From NCBI RefSeq assembly GCF_000524195.1, contig NW_020170476.1:194882-258881 (forward strand): a stretch of 64,000 bases of DNA, written 5' to 3'. Source of the DNA: Echinococcus granulosus (lineage: Eukaryota > Platyhelminthes > Cestoda > Cyclophyllidea > Taeniidae). This document shows positions 39,084 through 48,700 of the stretch, piece by piece (within the stretch, counting starts at the first letter, position 1; each line of letters begins with the position of its first letter). The notes under the pieces are model-generated. The model had not been told where the DNA came from. It worked only from the letters and a program-made list of their open reading frames with translations, and ran no database searches. A program made the translations under genes and the position numbers.

Positions 39084-40230
39084 GACGTTTTATGATCAAT
39101 ACAAGCTCAGTTAGGGGTTAAAATGGCGATTTCTTGACGAATTTTTGGAGCTCGCTTAAGCATTACTCGTTTAGAGAACCAAGTAGACGAAGAAGCGGGG
39201 AGAACAGCCAACGGAATTACCAGCGTGCATAAAAATACGAGCCACCTCACCTGTGTTACGGGAATAAGTTGCCACGTGGCAGCCGAGCTCAAGCTTGACA
39301 GAAGATAATACATGTAGCCGCTGACAATCGCAACCGAAAAAGAGACTACATGTGATCACAAGCAGGCAGGTGGTGCCCCCGAACTAACCAAGTAGCCATG
39401 TGAATCGTCGGCTCAGATGATTACATCCATAACTGTTGCTAAATACCTAAACGCGGAATACCGTCAGGTGACACTGCACCAGGGAATCCTTGCAATCCTA
39501 ACCAGATTAAAGTAAACAATGGGCACCAGCGTCAGCCAATACGATTAAGGTAGGTGCCCACCCCGTAGGCAAGAGAAAAAAAAGCGACGAACCCGCTTTA
39601 CAATCAGACATAAGAGCCTGAACTTTATTGAGTATAGGAAAAATCTCCACATAGTAGAAATGCAGAGGAGGCATGCAAGTACCCAAAATGTGGAGATGAG
39701 TGTACGCAATTGGGCAGAGACTAACGCTCGGCTAGTTGTATGGGCGCAAATACTTTAATAATATATAGGTATATAAGAGTATAAATCTGACCTTTAGATA
39801 GGGGCGGGGCGCGACAGCTTACATCCATTACATGTACCAAATGAACATTAACGACTAAAGTGTAGAAGCAGCACTTCTCCAAAAGATTACAAATATATAA
39901 CGGATCTGATATTAATAAGCAAAGGGTGGATAGGTGAGTAGGGTAGAGAGGCTGCAGACAAATGGGTCGTTACAGAATGGTGGAAGAGGAAATATACAAC
40001 GGACAGAGAGGTGAGAGAGCGAGACAGAGAGCGCAATGTAAAAAGGTGCCAAAACGAAACAAATATGGGAAATTATTGGAGGATCCGAACAGGCAAGCGC
40101 TCACATTGGCTTATACTGTGTACAGATTCGTGGGATTTGTGAGGACGGACAAATGCCGAAACAGAACTATGTACGCTTGGAAGTCACCAGGCTGATGGAA
40201 AAGGTGAGTGATAGTGCTGCTGTATAGACC
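39084..40230. other. Convergent intergenic region, no gene recognised
   Basis: Lies between the stops of the SDR-like gene (+) and the nuclear-protein gene (-). A minus-strand AATAAA (TTTATT on + at 39624-39629) is a candidate poly(A) signal for the nuclear-protein gene, giving a 3' UTR of about 600 nt. No other feature is clear. Confidence 0.45.
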
Positions 40231-41399
40231 CTATTGAGATACTCCTTCTGCTGCAGGGGGTTTATCAGCTGGAACTTCCTCGCTCTTCTGTTCGGGGCCT
40301 ACAACAGCAGGTTGCTCGTTGGCAGACTCATCGACAGCGCTATCTAAAACCCCCCAAAACGTAAAAGCAATCACTATCAGAAAATGAAAGCTGCAAAATA
40401 AGCAATGCACTCAACTCACCGCCCTTGCACAGTTCCTTGGTGTCAGTACCATTCGCGGGGGGCTTGTCCCCCGATGTAGCAGCACTATTCTCTGGAACGG
40501 CAGCTGGAACATCATCTTTCGAAACTTGAACGTAGTTAACAAGCAATTGGCCGTCTTCACCTTGAGCAGAGATAGCCGACTTGACTTCTTCACTATCTGA
40601 ATGAGGCACATTCGACTTTTCGACAACTTCGAAACCAGCCTCCCTCGCAGCTGTTAAAAAAACTAAGACGATGAACGGACTTCACACTGTTAAATCATTG
40701 GAATTTAGCAGGAGTACATCTGATACGAACAAAACCGACTTGATCTTCCACGACAACTCCCGAGTAGATTTAAATAAACCCAAATTAAACTCCGTGTATT
40801 GGTAAAAAAGGATCCAAGCACACCGGTTCTAATTAACTTGCTGTCGGAACTAGAAAATACTAAAAGGCAAATACAGCTGCAGTGAAAAGTGAATACCAGG
40901 CCTAATTTAAGTAACGTGACCAAGAACATAGGTTTTAAAAACACCTAGGGTTAAGAATTAACAAATGTTCATCAAAACTACCTTCAAATTCCATCTTTGA
41001 TGTTCCTTCATCGTTCGCCGCTAATTCGTCTTTACCTCCTGACTCCTGGGCGCTTCCGGGTAGGTTTGCCGAAGATTCCATGGTTTCTAAGACCGTGTTA
41101 ACTAAAAAACACTCATCAACCTTCAAGTTTCTGCTTCTTTTCTACTGGCTCTCCAAGTGAAGCATCCTTGTAAGTACCCTCAGTCCCATTGTGATCAACC
41201 TTGTCTTCAGCGTTCTCCACTTTACCTTCCGAAGCTCTCTACATGCACTCACTATATATTCCACAATTACCTTTGAAGATCGCCGTGTCTTCTTAACGGG
41301 AGAAGGTGTAGGTGTTTTATTTGCGCTGGCTGCAGCAATACGTGCACTCTGACGCCTAGGGACGGGGCTATCACTTTTATTCGAACTGCGGCGTGGCAT
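40231..41399 (-). CDS. Disordered acidic nuclear protein with HMGN-like basic motif
   Basis: Five small exons: 41399-41271, 41238-41121, 41086-40982, 40650-40420, 40343-40231. The phases agree exactly, giving 231 aa. The first two introns are only 32 and 34 nt. Residues 1-43 are basic and Ser/Pro-rich and contain PRRQSARIAAAS, which resembles the RRSARLSA core with which vertebrate HMGN proteins hold the nucleosome acidic patch. VKKTRRSSK and EPVEKKQKLE look like nuclear localisation signals. The rest is acidic, Glu/Ala/Ser/Pro-rich and predicted disordered, with no cysteine-rich or folded domain. HMGN-like architecture (basic N-terminus, acidic tail) is my inference; HMGN proteins are otherwise known from vertebrates, and short RxSARI motifs occur in other chromatin proteins. 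Start: ATG at 41399, preceded by in-frame non-ATG codons. A broken copy lies at 43.3-43.7 kb. Confidence 0.8.
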
Positions 41400-41896
41400 T
41401 ATGAGCAAAGAATCCTCTGTATGAAATGAAGTAGTACGTAAAGCTTCGCCACATGGTTATTAATAAAAAACGTTGTATATTAAGCGGAATATCTGAAATA
41501 CAAATAAGAGAATCTCACGCTTAACGGTTACGCGCAAACAGGGATGTACGAACTGGCGAAGATAACTTAAACAAACTATTATCTTCGCTCTCAGTGAACA
41601 GCCAAAACAAGAGCATTTTAGGTAAATATAATAAGCAAAGCTAAATAAAAATTTTTTTTATTAGTGTTTTGCGTCTAAGTTAGCAAACAGGTGCAGAGGA
41701 TTTTATGCTAACCACCTCTTTGTAGGAATTTGTGGAACACTTTTGTGCTGAATCAAAAAACTTAGTTAACACACACCTTCTTAAACATTTTAGTGCTGGT
41801 ATACGGACTGCAATAATATTGAGTTTGCTATAATTCCATCTTACGGCTAACAGAGGAAATCATTTCTCAGTGGACTCCTCTAGTTTCGCAAACACA
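41400..41896. other. Upstream region of the nuclear-protein gene
   Basis: AT-rich sequence with no coding signal. It presumably carries the promoter of the minus-strand nuclear-protein gene. It ends at the 4-bp target-site duplication of the TRIM-like element. Confidence 0.45.
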
Positions 41897-41900
41897 AATA

Positions 41901-42098
41901 TGTAATACGATGGTGGTTTGTCCCTCGGTTCCGGTGAGGCGCCACTTTTGTGCTTCGAATTAGCCCCCTTGTACCTCGCTGGGTGGGCTGGCCTTTTGGG
42001 CCATGCCAATAGCCCAGACACCTTCTCCGTGCCGAATACATATATTCTGCCCGAGTATTGTGTCTTCTTTCGTCTTAAGGGAGTCTCGGGACGCTACA
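41901..42098 (+). repeat. 5' LTR of the TRIM-like element
   Basis: Begins TGT, ends ACA, preceded by AATA and followed by the putative primer-binding site. Bases 41997-42098 align with 42584-42687. Its strand is set by the primer-binding site lying to its right. Confidence 0.85.
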
Positions 42099-42483
42099 TT
42101 GGTGGCAGCGGAAAGCGAACCCGATCTTAAAGGACATGTATCCTGATTTTCCACTTCTGCGTGATAAGCCTTAGTGGGACGGAAGAAGTACATATGCTTC
42201 GGATGGGAGAATGGTGATGACCCCTAACAGAAGGGTTGGTGTTGACGTCTACCTTCGGCATCCCTCCCAGTCCCGTGTTCTGCAGAAAAGCTATTAACAA
42301 CTGAAGCGACACTAGCCGTGAACCATCTGGAAGTTTCGTTACGGATTTCCCCTACCGTCCCTCATGGACCTGTTTTAAATCTTGTAATTCCTTACTCAAG
42401 TCTGCTTTTAGGCCAGTGTTCCTGCATCTATCTATGGACACCCATGATGGCCGGCGCAGTTCCCCGTCCTGAATGAAATCCCC

Positions 42484-42583
42484 NNNNNNNNNNNNNNNNN
42501 NNNNNNNNNNNNNNNNNNNNNNNNNNNNNNNNNNNNNNNNNNNNNNNNNNNNNNNNNNNNNNNNNNNNNNNNNNNNNNNNNNN
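42484..42583. other. Assembly gap (100 N)
   Basis: One hundred unknown bases, probably a default gap size. It falls at the expected junction between the internal region and the 3' LTR, where near-identical LTRs commonly break assemblies. Confidence 0.95.
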
Positions 42584-42687
42584 TGGGCCATGCCAATAGC
42601 CCGGACACCTTCTCCGAGCTGAATATATATATATTCTGCCCGAGTATTGTGTCTTCTTTCGTCTTAAGGGAGTCTCGGGACGCTACA
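42584..42687 (+). repeat. 3' LTR of the TRIM-like element (partial)
   Basis: Matches 5' LTR bases 41997-42098 with 4 substitutions and a 2-nt expansion of an AT run. It ends CTACA and is followed by AATA. The 5' half is missing in the gap. Confidence 0.85.
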
Positions 42688-42691
42688 AATA

Positions 42692-43311
42692 AGTACATTT
42701 CTGTGTTAAAATTCCCAACTGTTACATTAAGAGTACTTTCACAAATATAGACTTAGCATTTACGAACCATCTATACAGGGCGAAATAGAACATTTGGGGT
42801 CAGAGTAATGTCTTGCTAGCGTCTAGTTTTGCTTTCAGGAGATTGATTTGCACATTCGGAAGGTTCAGGCAATGTGTCTGTATATAATTTAAAGGCAAGA
42901 GAAATTACCATTCTCTTGACGCATGTAATTAACAGTAAAAGAAAGGTTTCTGCGGCAAGTTGTTAACGAAAATCCCTCAAATTTGCCGGATCGCAAAGCT
43001 CGACGTAAAATCACGAGTCAGTGCTACAATGAGCAACGTTAAAAGCCATTAGAGGGCCTCTTGATATTGTCAAATGCTGACAATCGGTTTCTGCCCATCA
43101 GGTTTCCTTAATCCTCTTCTTCTTAAGCTGTCTACCACGATAGATAGGGATGTTTAAATCAATCTTACTTCTCGAAATAACCCTCCCGCACGTCAGGGTG
43201 ATTGTGAGGTTAGTGCTTTCTGTATTACTACTTTTTGCATGTCGATTGCCTCCATTATTTTTTCCATCATTTTTGATCACCTTCGTTTCAGTGCCCTTAG
43301 GTTCCTACAAA
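42692..43311. other. Intergenic, no feature recognised
   Basis: Sequence between the TRIM-like element and the decayed gene copy. No coding or repeat signal was found. It may include remnants of the copy's upstream region. Confidence 0.4.
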
Positions 43312-43670
43312 CATAACACCGGGCCGCAGTTCTAGTAAAACCTATAGTCTCATTCCGAGGCGTCAAAGTCCATGTATTGCTCTAAAGGTACTTGTTAAAA
43401 TAAAGTTTGTGTTGAAAGGTTTGGAAATGAAGGTTGGGGAGGCCGAAGGGGTCTCTAGACGAAAGGACACGTGTGAGGATGAAGAACCAGTCGAGAAAAG
43501 GCGGAAACGTAATGGTTGTGTTAATTTACTCGATAATGGTTTGCTTAGAAGCCATGAAATCCGCTACGGCATTTCCATAAAGTGTTGTGGAGTCAGTTGA
43601 TAAGGGTGGATTAACAGCAAAAGCTTGCCCAAAGTCGAAAGCAGAATCTGGGGATAATTCCAGTAGTGCT
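43312..43670 (+). pseudogene. Decayed inverted copy of the HMGN-like nuclear-protein gene
   Basis: Homologous to exons 1-3 of the gene at 40231-41399 but in opposite orientation. CCGCAGTTC, AGGCGTCA and GTATTGCT occur at identical offsets (0, +34, +50) in both copies: 43324, 43358 and 43374 here, and 41391, 41357 and 41341 in the gene. The encoded stretch PRRQSPCIAL parallels PRRQSARIAA, and EEPVEKRRK parallels GEPVEKKQK. The counterpart of the second mini-intron is present and again exactly 34 nt (43515-43548), followed by a match to the CTTAG-AAACCATG acceptor region. Introns are kept, so this is a DNA duplication, not a retrocopy. The start codon position reads ACA, about 50 nt of exon 1 is missing, and a TAA stops the exon 3 frame at 43578-43580. 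The right boundary is approximate. Confidence 0.78.
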
Positions 43671-44082
43671 TTTAACTTTGTTCACATGAGAATTTGTGTT
43701 TTGCTACTAATCGCTGTTTATGTGCTTCTCGAAGCACTTATCATCGTCCATGCTTCTGTTGGTTGTTATCTTCCACTCTGAAACGGTTGGCGATGTGACG
43801 TTTCAGACCAAAAAATTGTAGTTTTTTAAGGAGTTCAGTTCTGAATTCGGTCGATTCATGTATCTGAAGATGCTGACTTATGTGGATTTTAATTTACTGC
43901 CTAGGCTTCACTGTGTCATCTTGGTGCAAGGTATTCCGGTTATTAAATGTTCTTACATCAATCATATGGTCATTTGTACTTTTGTTACTATTTACAGCCA
44001 CAAGGGGGACGGATGGCCAGGCCGTGGAGAAATCAGACGTAGTTTCACCAGAAAGGGAACTACCGAATTTTGGCATTTCAGG

Positions 44083-44600
44083 GCATTCCAGTTCCAATGT
44101 GATTGCTCAGCGGACGTGCATCAAGTACTTTGCTCACAACGGCTACACCGCCACAAAAACCCTGGAAATCATTCAGAAAGCCTTTGGAGATCACGCCCTC
44201 TCCAAGACACGGGTTTTCCATTGATATAAGATGTTCAAGGCGGGACGGGAGCGAGTGGAGGATGAGCCTCGCTCCGGCCGACCGTCTACCTCTACCGATG
44301 AGCGACATGTGGCTCAGGTCAGGGACTTGGTGATCAACAACAGTCGCATAACTATTAGGAACATTATCGAGCAGGTTCCCATTTCGTTTGGATCCTGCCA
44401 ATCCATTCTGCGCAATCATTTGGGTCCGCGGCGAGTGACCTCGCAGGTCAGTCCAAAAACGGTAAATTTTTTGCAGCAAAAACAACGCAGCCAGGCTACC
44501 GAGGAAATGCCCTCCCAGGGCGAATCGTGATGGTGACAACGTACTTTGATGTCTACGTATTTGTGCTTGATTATCTTGTTCGAACATTCTAGCTTTGTTT
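44083..44600 (+). pseudogene. Mariner-family transposase remnant (N-terminal DNA-binding half)
   Basis: The frame reads QRTCIKYFAHNGYTATKT then EIIQKAFGDHALSKTRVF, followed by FKAGRE..VEDEPRSGRPST, the classic helix-turn-helix start of mariner/Tc1-type transposases. It continues to a PKTVNFLQQKQRSQATEEM segment before frame decay. The codon for the usual Trp after TRVF/H is TGA (44222-44224), and stops follow at about 44528. Past that point only blurred similarity to the TGDETWVY region of the catalytic domain is visible, and the DDD catalytic core is absent. A continuous upstream frame from about 43880 adds a hydrophobic stretch of unclear origin. Terminal inverted repeats were not located. 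It is an inactive fossil as read. Confidence 0.88.
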
Positions 44601-45778
44601 GTTTCCTTTTTGATAAACTCATGTCTTGCATTTGAACTTTTAGCCTTTTACTCTGCCGGTGGTTTGGCAGAAATGTTATGCCCAGTTTTTGAAAGTGTTT
44701 AGTCTTCAGTAGTGCGATATTCGCAAGCTGGATCACATGCAAATGACGCTATGTCGTTCACCTCCCAGGGAGGCCACGGGAATGTCGAGAGAGAAGAATC
44801 TGAGGTCGAGGGAGTGGTTTCATGCGCTTAAAACGCATCCTACCGTGAAGTCACACCAAGCCTTAGTGCCGTCGCGACCTTGGTGACGGTGCGGCCACAT
44901 CGAAGTCGGTTCACCTTTGTCGTACGCAGCTTGCGCATCTTACTCTAGGCGAGGTCAACGCTGTTTTGAAGGCGAATGCTTACCTCTGGTAGAAAACAAT
45001 CTAGCTAAATGCAACCAAGCTTGATGGATAAATGAAGCTCGGTTATACACCAATTCGACGAAAAGAAACTATTCCTTGGACCTAAGGAGGAGGAGAAGGA
45101 GGCCGTTCCCAATCTTTTCTCAATCACAGTTCTTCCCTCAGCTCAAAACAAAGCCGCTGATAAACGTTTGAAAGTTAATCTTTCCTGCCGATGGGTCCAT
45201 AGCCCAGACAGGCAGCAATTGAAGAAGAGAATAAACACGACTGGTAAGCTAGGGCGGAAGCTTACAGTTCAAACATGTATAGAGATAGAGATATAGAGCG
45301 AATCTTATGGATACACGATCAATAAAACTATCAAAATATCGTTGGTGTGGTAGGGGTTGACACGCATCCCGAATGAACGCAGGAGGAGAATGCTAGAAAT
45401 TGAGGCGAGAGAGTGCGTGTCGAGAGGGGGGCGGGAGGGGAGGCGACGGGAGAGAGAGAGAGACCCGAATATAGGAAAGGAGGGAGGGAAAACAAAAAAA
45501 AAGAACCGTAGGGGGGGGACAGAGAAAACGCGCGCGAAGTGGTGCGTGCGAGATGATGATGGCGATGAAAGGGAAGACCGATGGTGAGTGTGTGAAGAGA
45601 AAATAACGTATAAAATAGGAATAAGGAGGAAACAAGGGGTCAGGTGGTTGGCTAATTGTACAAACATCACGAAATGCTGGTGGAGCTTTGCTGTCCATAT
45701 TTTTCTCTTATTTCTTTTAAAAAAGATGAGACGATAGGAGGACTGGGAAACAACGTGCAGGAAGACGGGAGCAGACAT
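44601..45778. other. Intergenic, downstream of NIPBL, no gene recognised
   Basis: May contain further decayed transposon sequence at 44.7-45.0 kb. A purine-rich (GA/GGA) stretch occupies about 45380-45520. The NIPBL 3' UTR (minus strand) should lie at the right end. Confidence 0.45.
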
Positions 45779-48700
45779 TTAATCGAAATCAGAGGAGCTC
45801 CTGGAAGATGAGGGCGTGGAGACGGAGGATACCGACGAAACCGAAGATGCCTCCTCGACATCTGAGCCGCTATCATGGTCGATCAGTCGGCAAGACCTTT
45901 TAGACTAAAAGGGGGAAAAAGTAGGCTAAATGCTAGATCATAGCTGGTTAGAAAACCATAGAGGTAAACAAGTACTAAGGGGGCATTTAGCGGAGTTTCA
46001 AACCAGACTTACAGGTGCTCAGCTACCTTCTAAGAGTCAGGGTCTAGGTCTAAAACAGTAAACGAATATGATGGGAGGTGACAACGCAAAGAAAAGCGAG
46101 CTCTAAAGCGGTAATAAGGTTTGCGAAGGGTGGTTAGGTAAATGGGCTCAGAGGGGCGGGGTGGAAGAAGTGGTCTGGAGGGTGCAAAAAACGACAGTTT
46201 GCTTCTGCAATAAAATGCAACCAGCAAATGAATTGCTGGTCCATTTTCTGTCGGTTAATGGGGTGTCTCGCACACATCAAGCGCAAGTAATCGTAGGTCA
46301 ACTTAAACAACGACTGACCATGTAATAACACAACTAAGGGTATTTGTTAAACATCCGTTAAGTATGATGGATTTGTAAATAGAGAGTGGCGGGGCGAAAG
46401 GAACCAAATAAGCGGAATAGGGAGGAGAGAAGGGGGAAGGACAAGGCAGTATGAATCAGCCAGAGAGGGCGGAGGGAAGAGCAGCATAAAAATGCGCGAG
46501 AGAAAACAAAAAGTAGGCACCAGAGCGCATACAGCCGTGTTGTTAAGCGTGTGTGTGTGTGAATGAGAGAATACTCACGCACACGTGATAGCTCACTTTG
46601 TGAAGATGCCTAAAACACGGCAAGAAATTAACAATGTTGTGCTAAGCCCTCTTGCCTGCGCTCATACATTAAAAATGCTGCCGCACACAGGCCTTTCAAT
46701 AACTTAACCAGCGTTGGCTGGGAAAATTATGTAGAGAAAGATGCCACAGAAATGAGACCATACCTCTCTTTTGAAGCTCTCGCTCCTGGGAGATGGTTGA
46801 GCAGGCTGAGACTTCTTCCTGGCTGTCTCCATCAACAGATGCTTGGCCACGGCCTTCTTGGCAGCAAGAGCCTTCATTCTCCGACGCTGCTCCTGTTGCG
46901 TCAGAATATCCGGTGTGCCAGGAAGGGGGGCGAGATCATACTTCGGTCGGGAAAAAACAGGCCTTTCCGCCGAACCAGAAGTCGTCGCCGCTACCACTGC
47001 CTTCTTGGTGAACGACGGCGAAGGTTGTGGGGGGCATTTAGCGGGTTTTCGAGGAAGTGCAGGATCCTCCTCCAAACTGGAGAGGGAGGAGAGTTCGGTA
47101 TCGCTCAAGTGATGTTGACGCTTTCTGGAGCTCGACTTGGTAGTGGTGTCTTTCTTTGGCATGGAGGCGGAAGTTATAGTGTGCTTGCTGAGGGTCGAGG
47201 TTTCCTCTGGATTTGACTTAGTGAGCTAATTATGGAAGAAGTCAGAGCTTGGAAAATGCCAACACTTGAGAAATACAAGGATGTCTGTCGATCGGTCAGC
47301 CAATGAGAACCCTCACCACAATGAGAACATATTACACCACCTTTGTTCACGCCCAGTAGGTAGTTTCAATGGGTGTGAAAAAACTGCTCAGACATGCTGT
47401 CATTGATTGGTGGGCTTTTATGTGCGCATTCTTGCGAAATGTGACTGCCTTTTAAGGTCATTTCCTGAAACACTTCTACAGGTTATTAACACGAAATCCA
47501 ATGAGAAAGCAAATTCGATGAGCTGTCACGTTTCATAGATCCTTTGAATGGACAGAAATACTGCGCAAAGAGTCCCTCATCAAGTGAATGCTCGAACAAA
47601 GAGTAAGACTCCTCACTCGAGCATCACCATTCAATCTGCTCTATGTGGTATATGGAAAATAATGACATGAAAGAAACAGTTGAAATGTAACACCATTGGT
47701 GAAAATGGTAACCCTCTAACTGTGGTGGGAGTTTCAAAAGTTCACCTTAGTTTACTTCTTAAAAACGATTTTACTCTGAACAAGTACCGTAGAATCACAC
47801 AATTCGAAAGGCGAAGTACACATCCACTTACCGAGATAGTTTTGGGAGATTATACATTTATCAAAATGAAAACCAGTAAATGTACAAGTGGGGAAGCTCA
47901 CGTGTTTTGACGGTTTGGTGGAAGGCGAACATGAAGGTTGACGTCGCTTTTTCTTTTCAGTGTACCGCATAAACGCGGACTGTTGCTTGGTCCCGCCTGC
48001 CATTTTGCGCACCGAGCTAGTGTCCGAGAGGGAAGAGAGGCTGTCGCTCAAATTGCCCGTCCTATCCTCGCTTACATTTTCACCGACCCGTCGATGCTTT
48101 GTAGATGAGGAGTGACCGCTCTTGGTCGGTATCTTGGTTGAGATGCGATGGTCACTATGGGACTTTTCTGAAAGATGAAAAAATTTATGCAAGCCCAGCG
48201 AAGCAGTCGGTGGAAATTTTCATTATGTGTGCTACAAACTCGCAAATCAGATGTCTAGGGCCTCGGGCAGCCGCCCATTTCACTTGATTTACGTGTTGGC
48301 CAGCAGCTAAGTCGAAGTTATGCCAACGAGTAACCTGAAGTCTGGTACATTCTCTGTCACAATAAGCAAAGGCAGCAATACAGAGAAATTTAAAAAGGTG
48401 AAGGTCGATTGAGCAAATGCAACCAGCTTTCACGTCTACTGTACTTCGTAAAAGACATCTACGCAGGTTTGTGATACACAGAAGATTGGGGATTGTCTAT
48501 TTTTTGTATCATACACAGTTGTGAAGATGCTCGAATGATCGTTGGTATGCACATTCTATAAATATCAAGCCTATCAATAGCTGTGCCATAGTAAAACCTC
48601 AACAACTAACCTCGAAAGGTCATAATTGCCAAACAACACGGCGAAAATATTCCATATGTGACCGTGTTACAAACTAAAATTTGGAGTGTGGGAGAAAATC

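Larger units (their letters stand above)
41897..42691. mobile_element. Miniature non-coding LTR retrotransposon (TRIM-like)
   Basis: 5' LTR 41901-42098 (198 bp, TGTAA...CTACA). The visible part of the 3' LTR is 42584-42687, ending in the same CTACA. Across the 102-104 comparable bases the LTRs differ by 4 substitutions and one 2-nt indel, which suggests fairly recent insertion. Both ends are flanked by AATA (41897-41900 and 42688-42691), a 4-bp target-site duplication. Directly after the 5' LTR, TTGGTGGCAGCGG looks like a tRNA primer-binding site. The internal region of under 400 visible bases has no gag or pol coding capacity. TRIM elements of this kind are known from taeniid tapeworms. The gap at 42484-42583 hides the polypurine tract and the start of the 3' LTR, so the true length is uncertain. 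Confidence 0.85.

Noticed and set aside
42352..42698. Minus-strand ORFs spanning the N gap
   Set aside because: They consist of unknown residues flanked by LTR sequence and are artefacts of reading through the gap.
44078..44587. Long minus-strand ORF (169 codons) over the mariner remnant
   Set aside because: It is the antisense shadow of the mariner frame, which has clear family similarity on the + strand.
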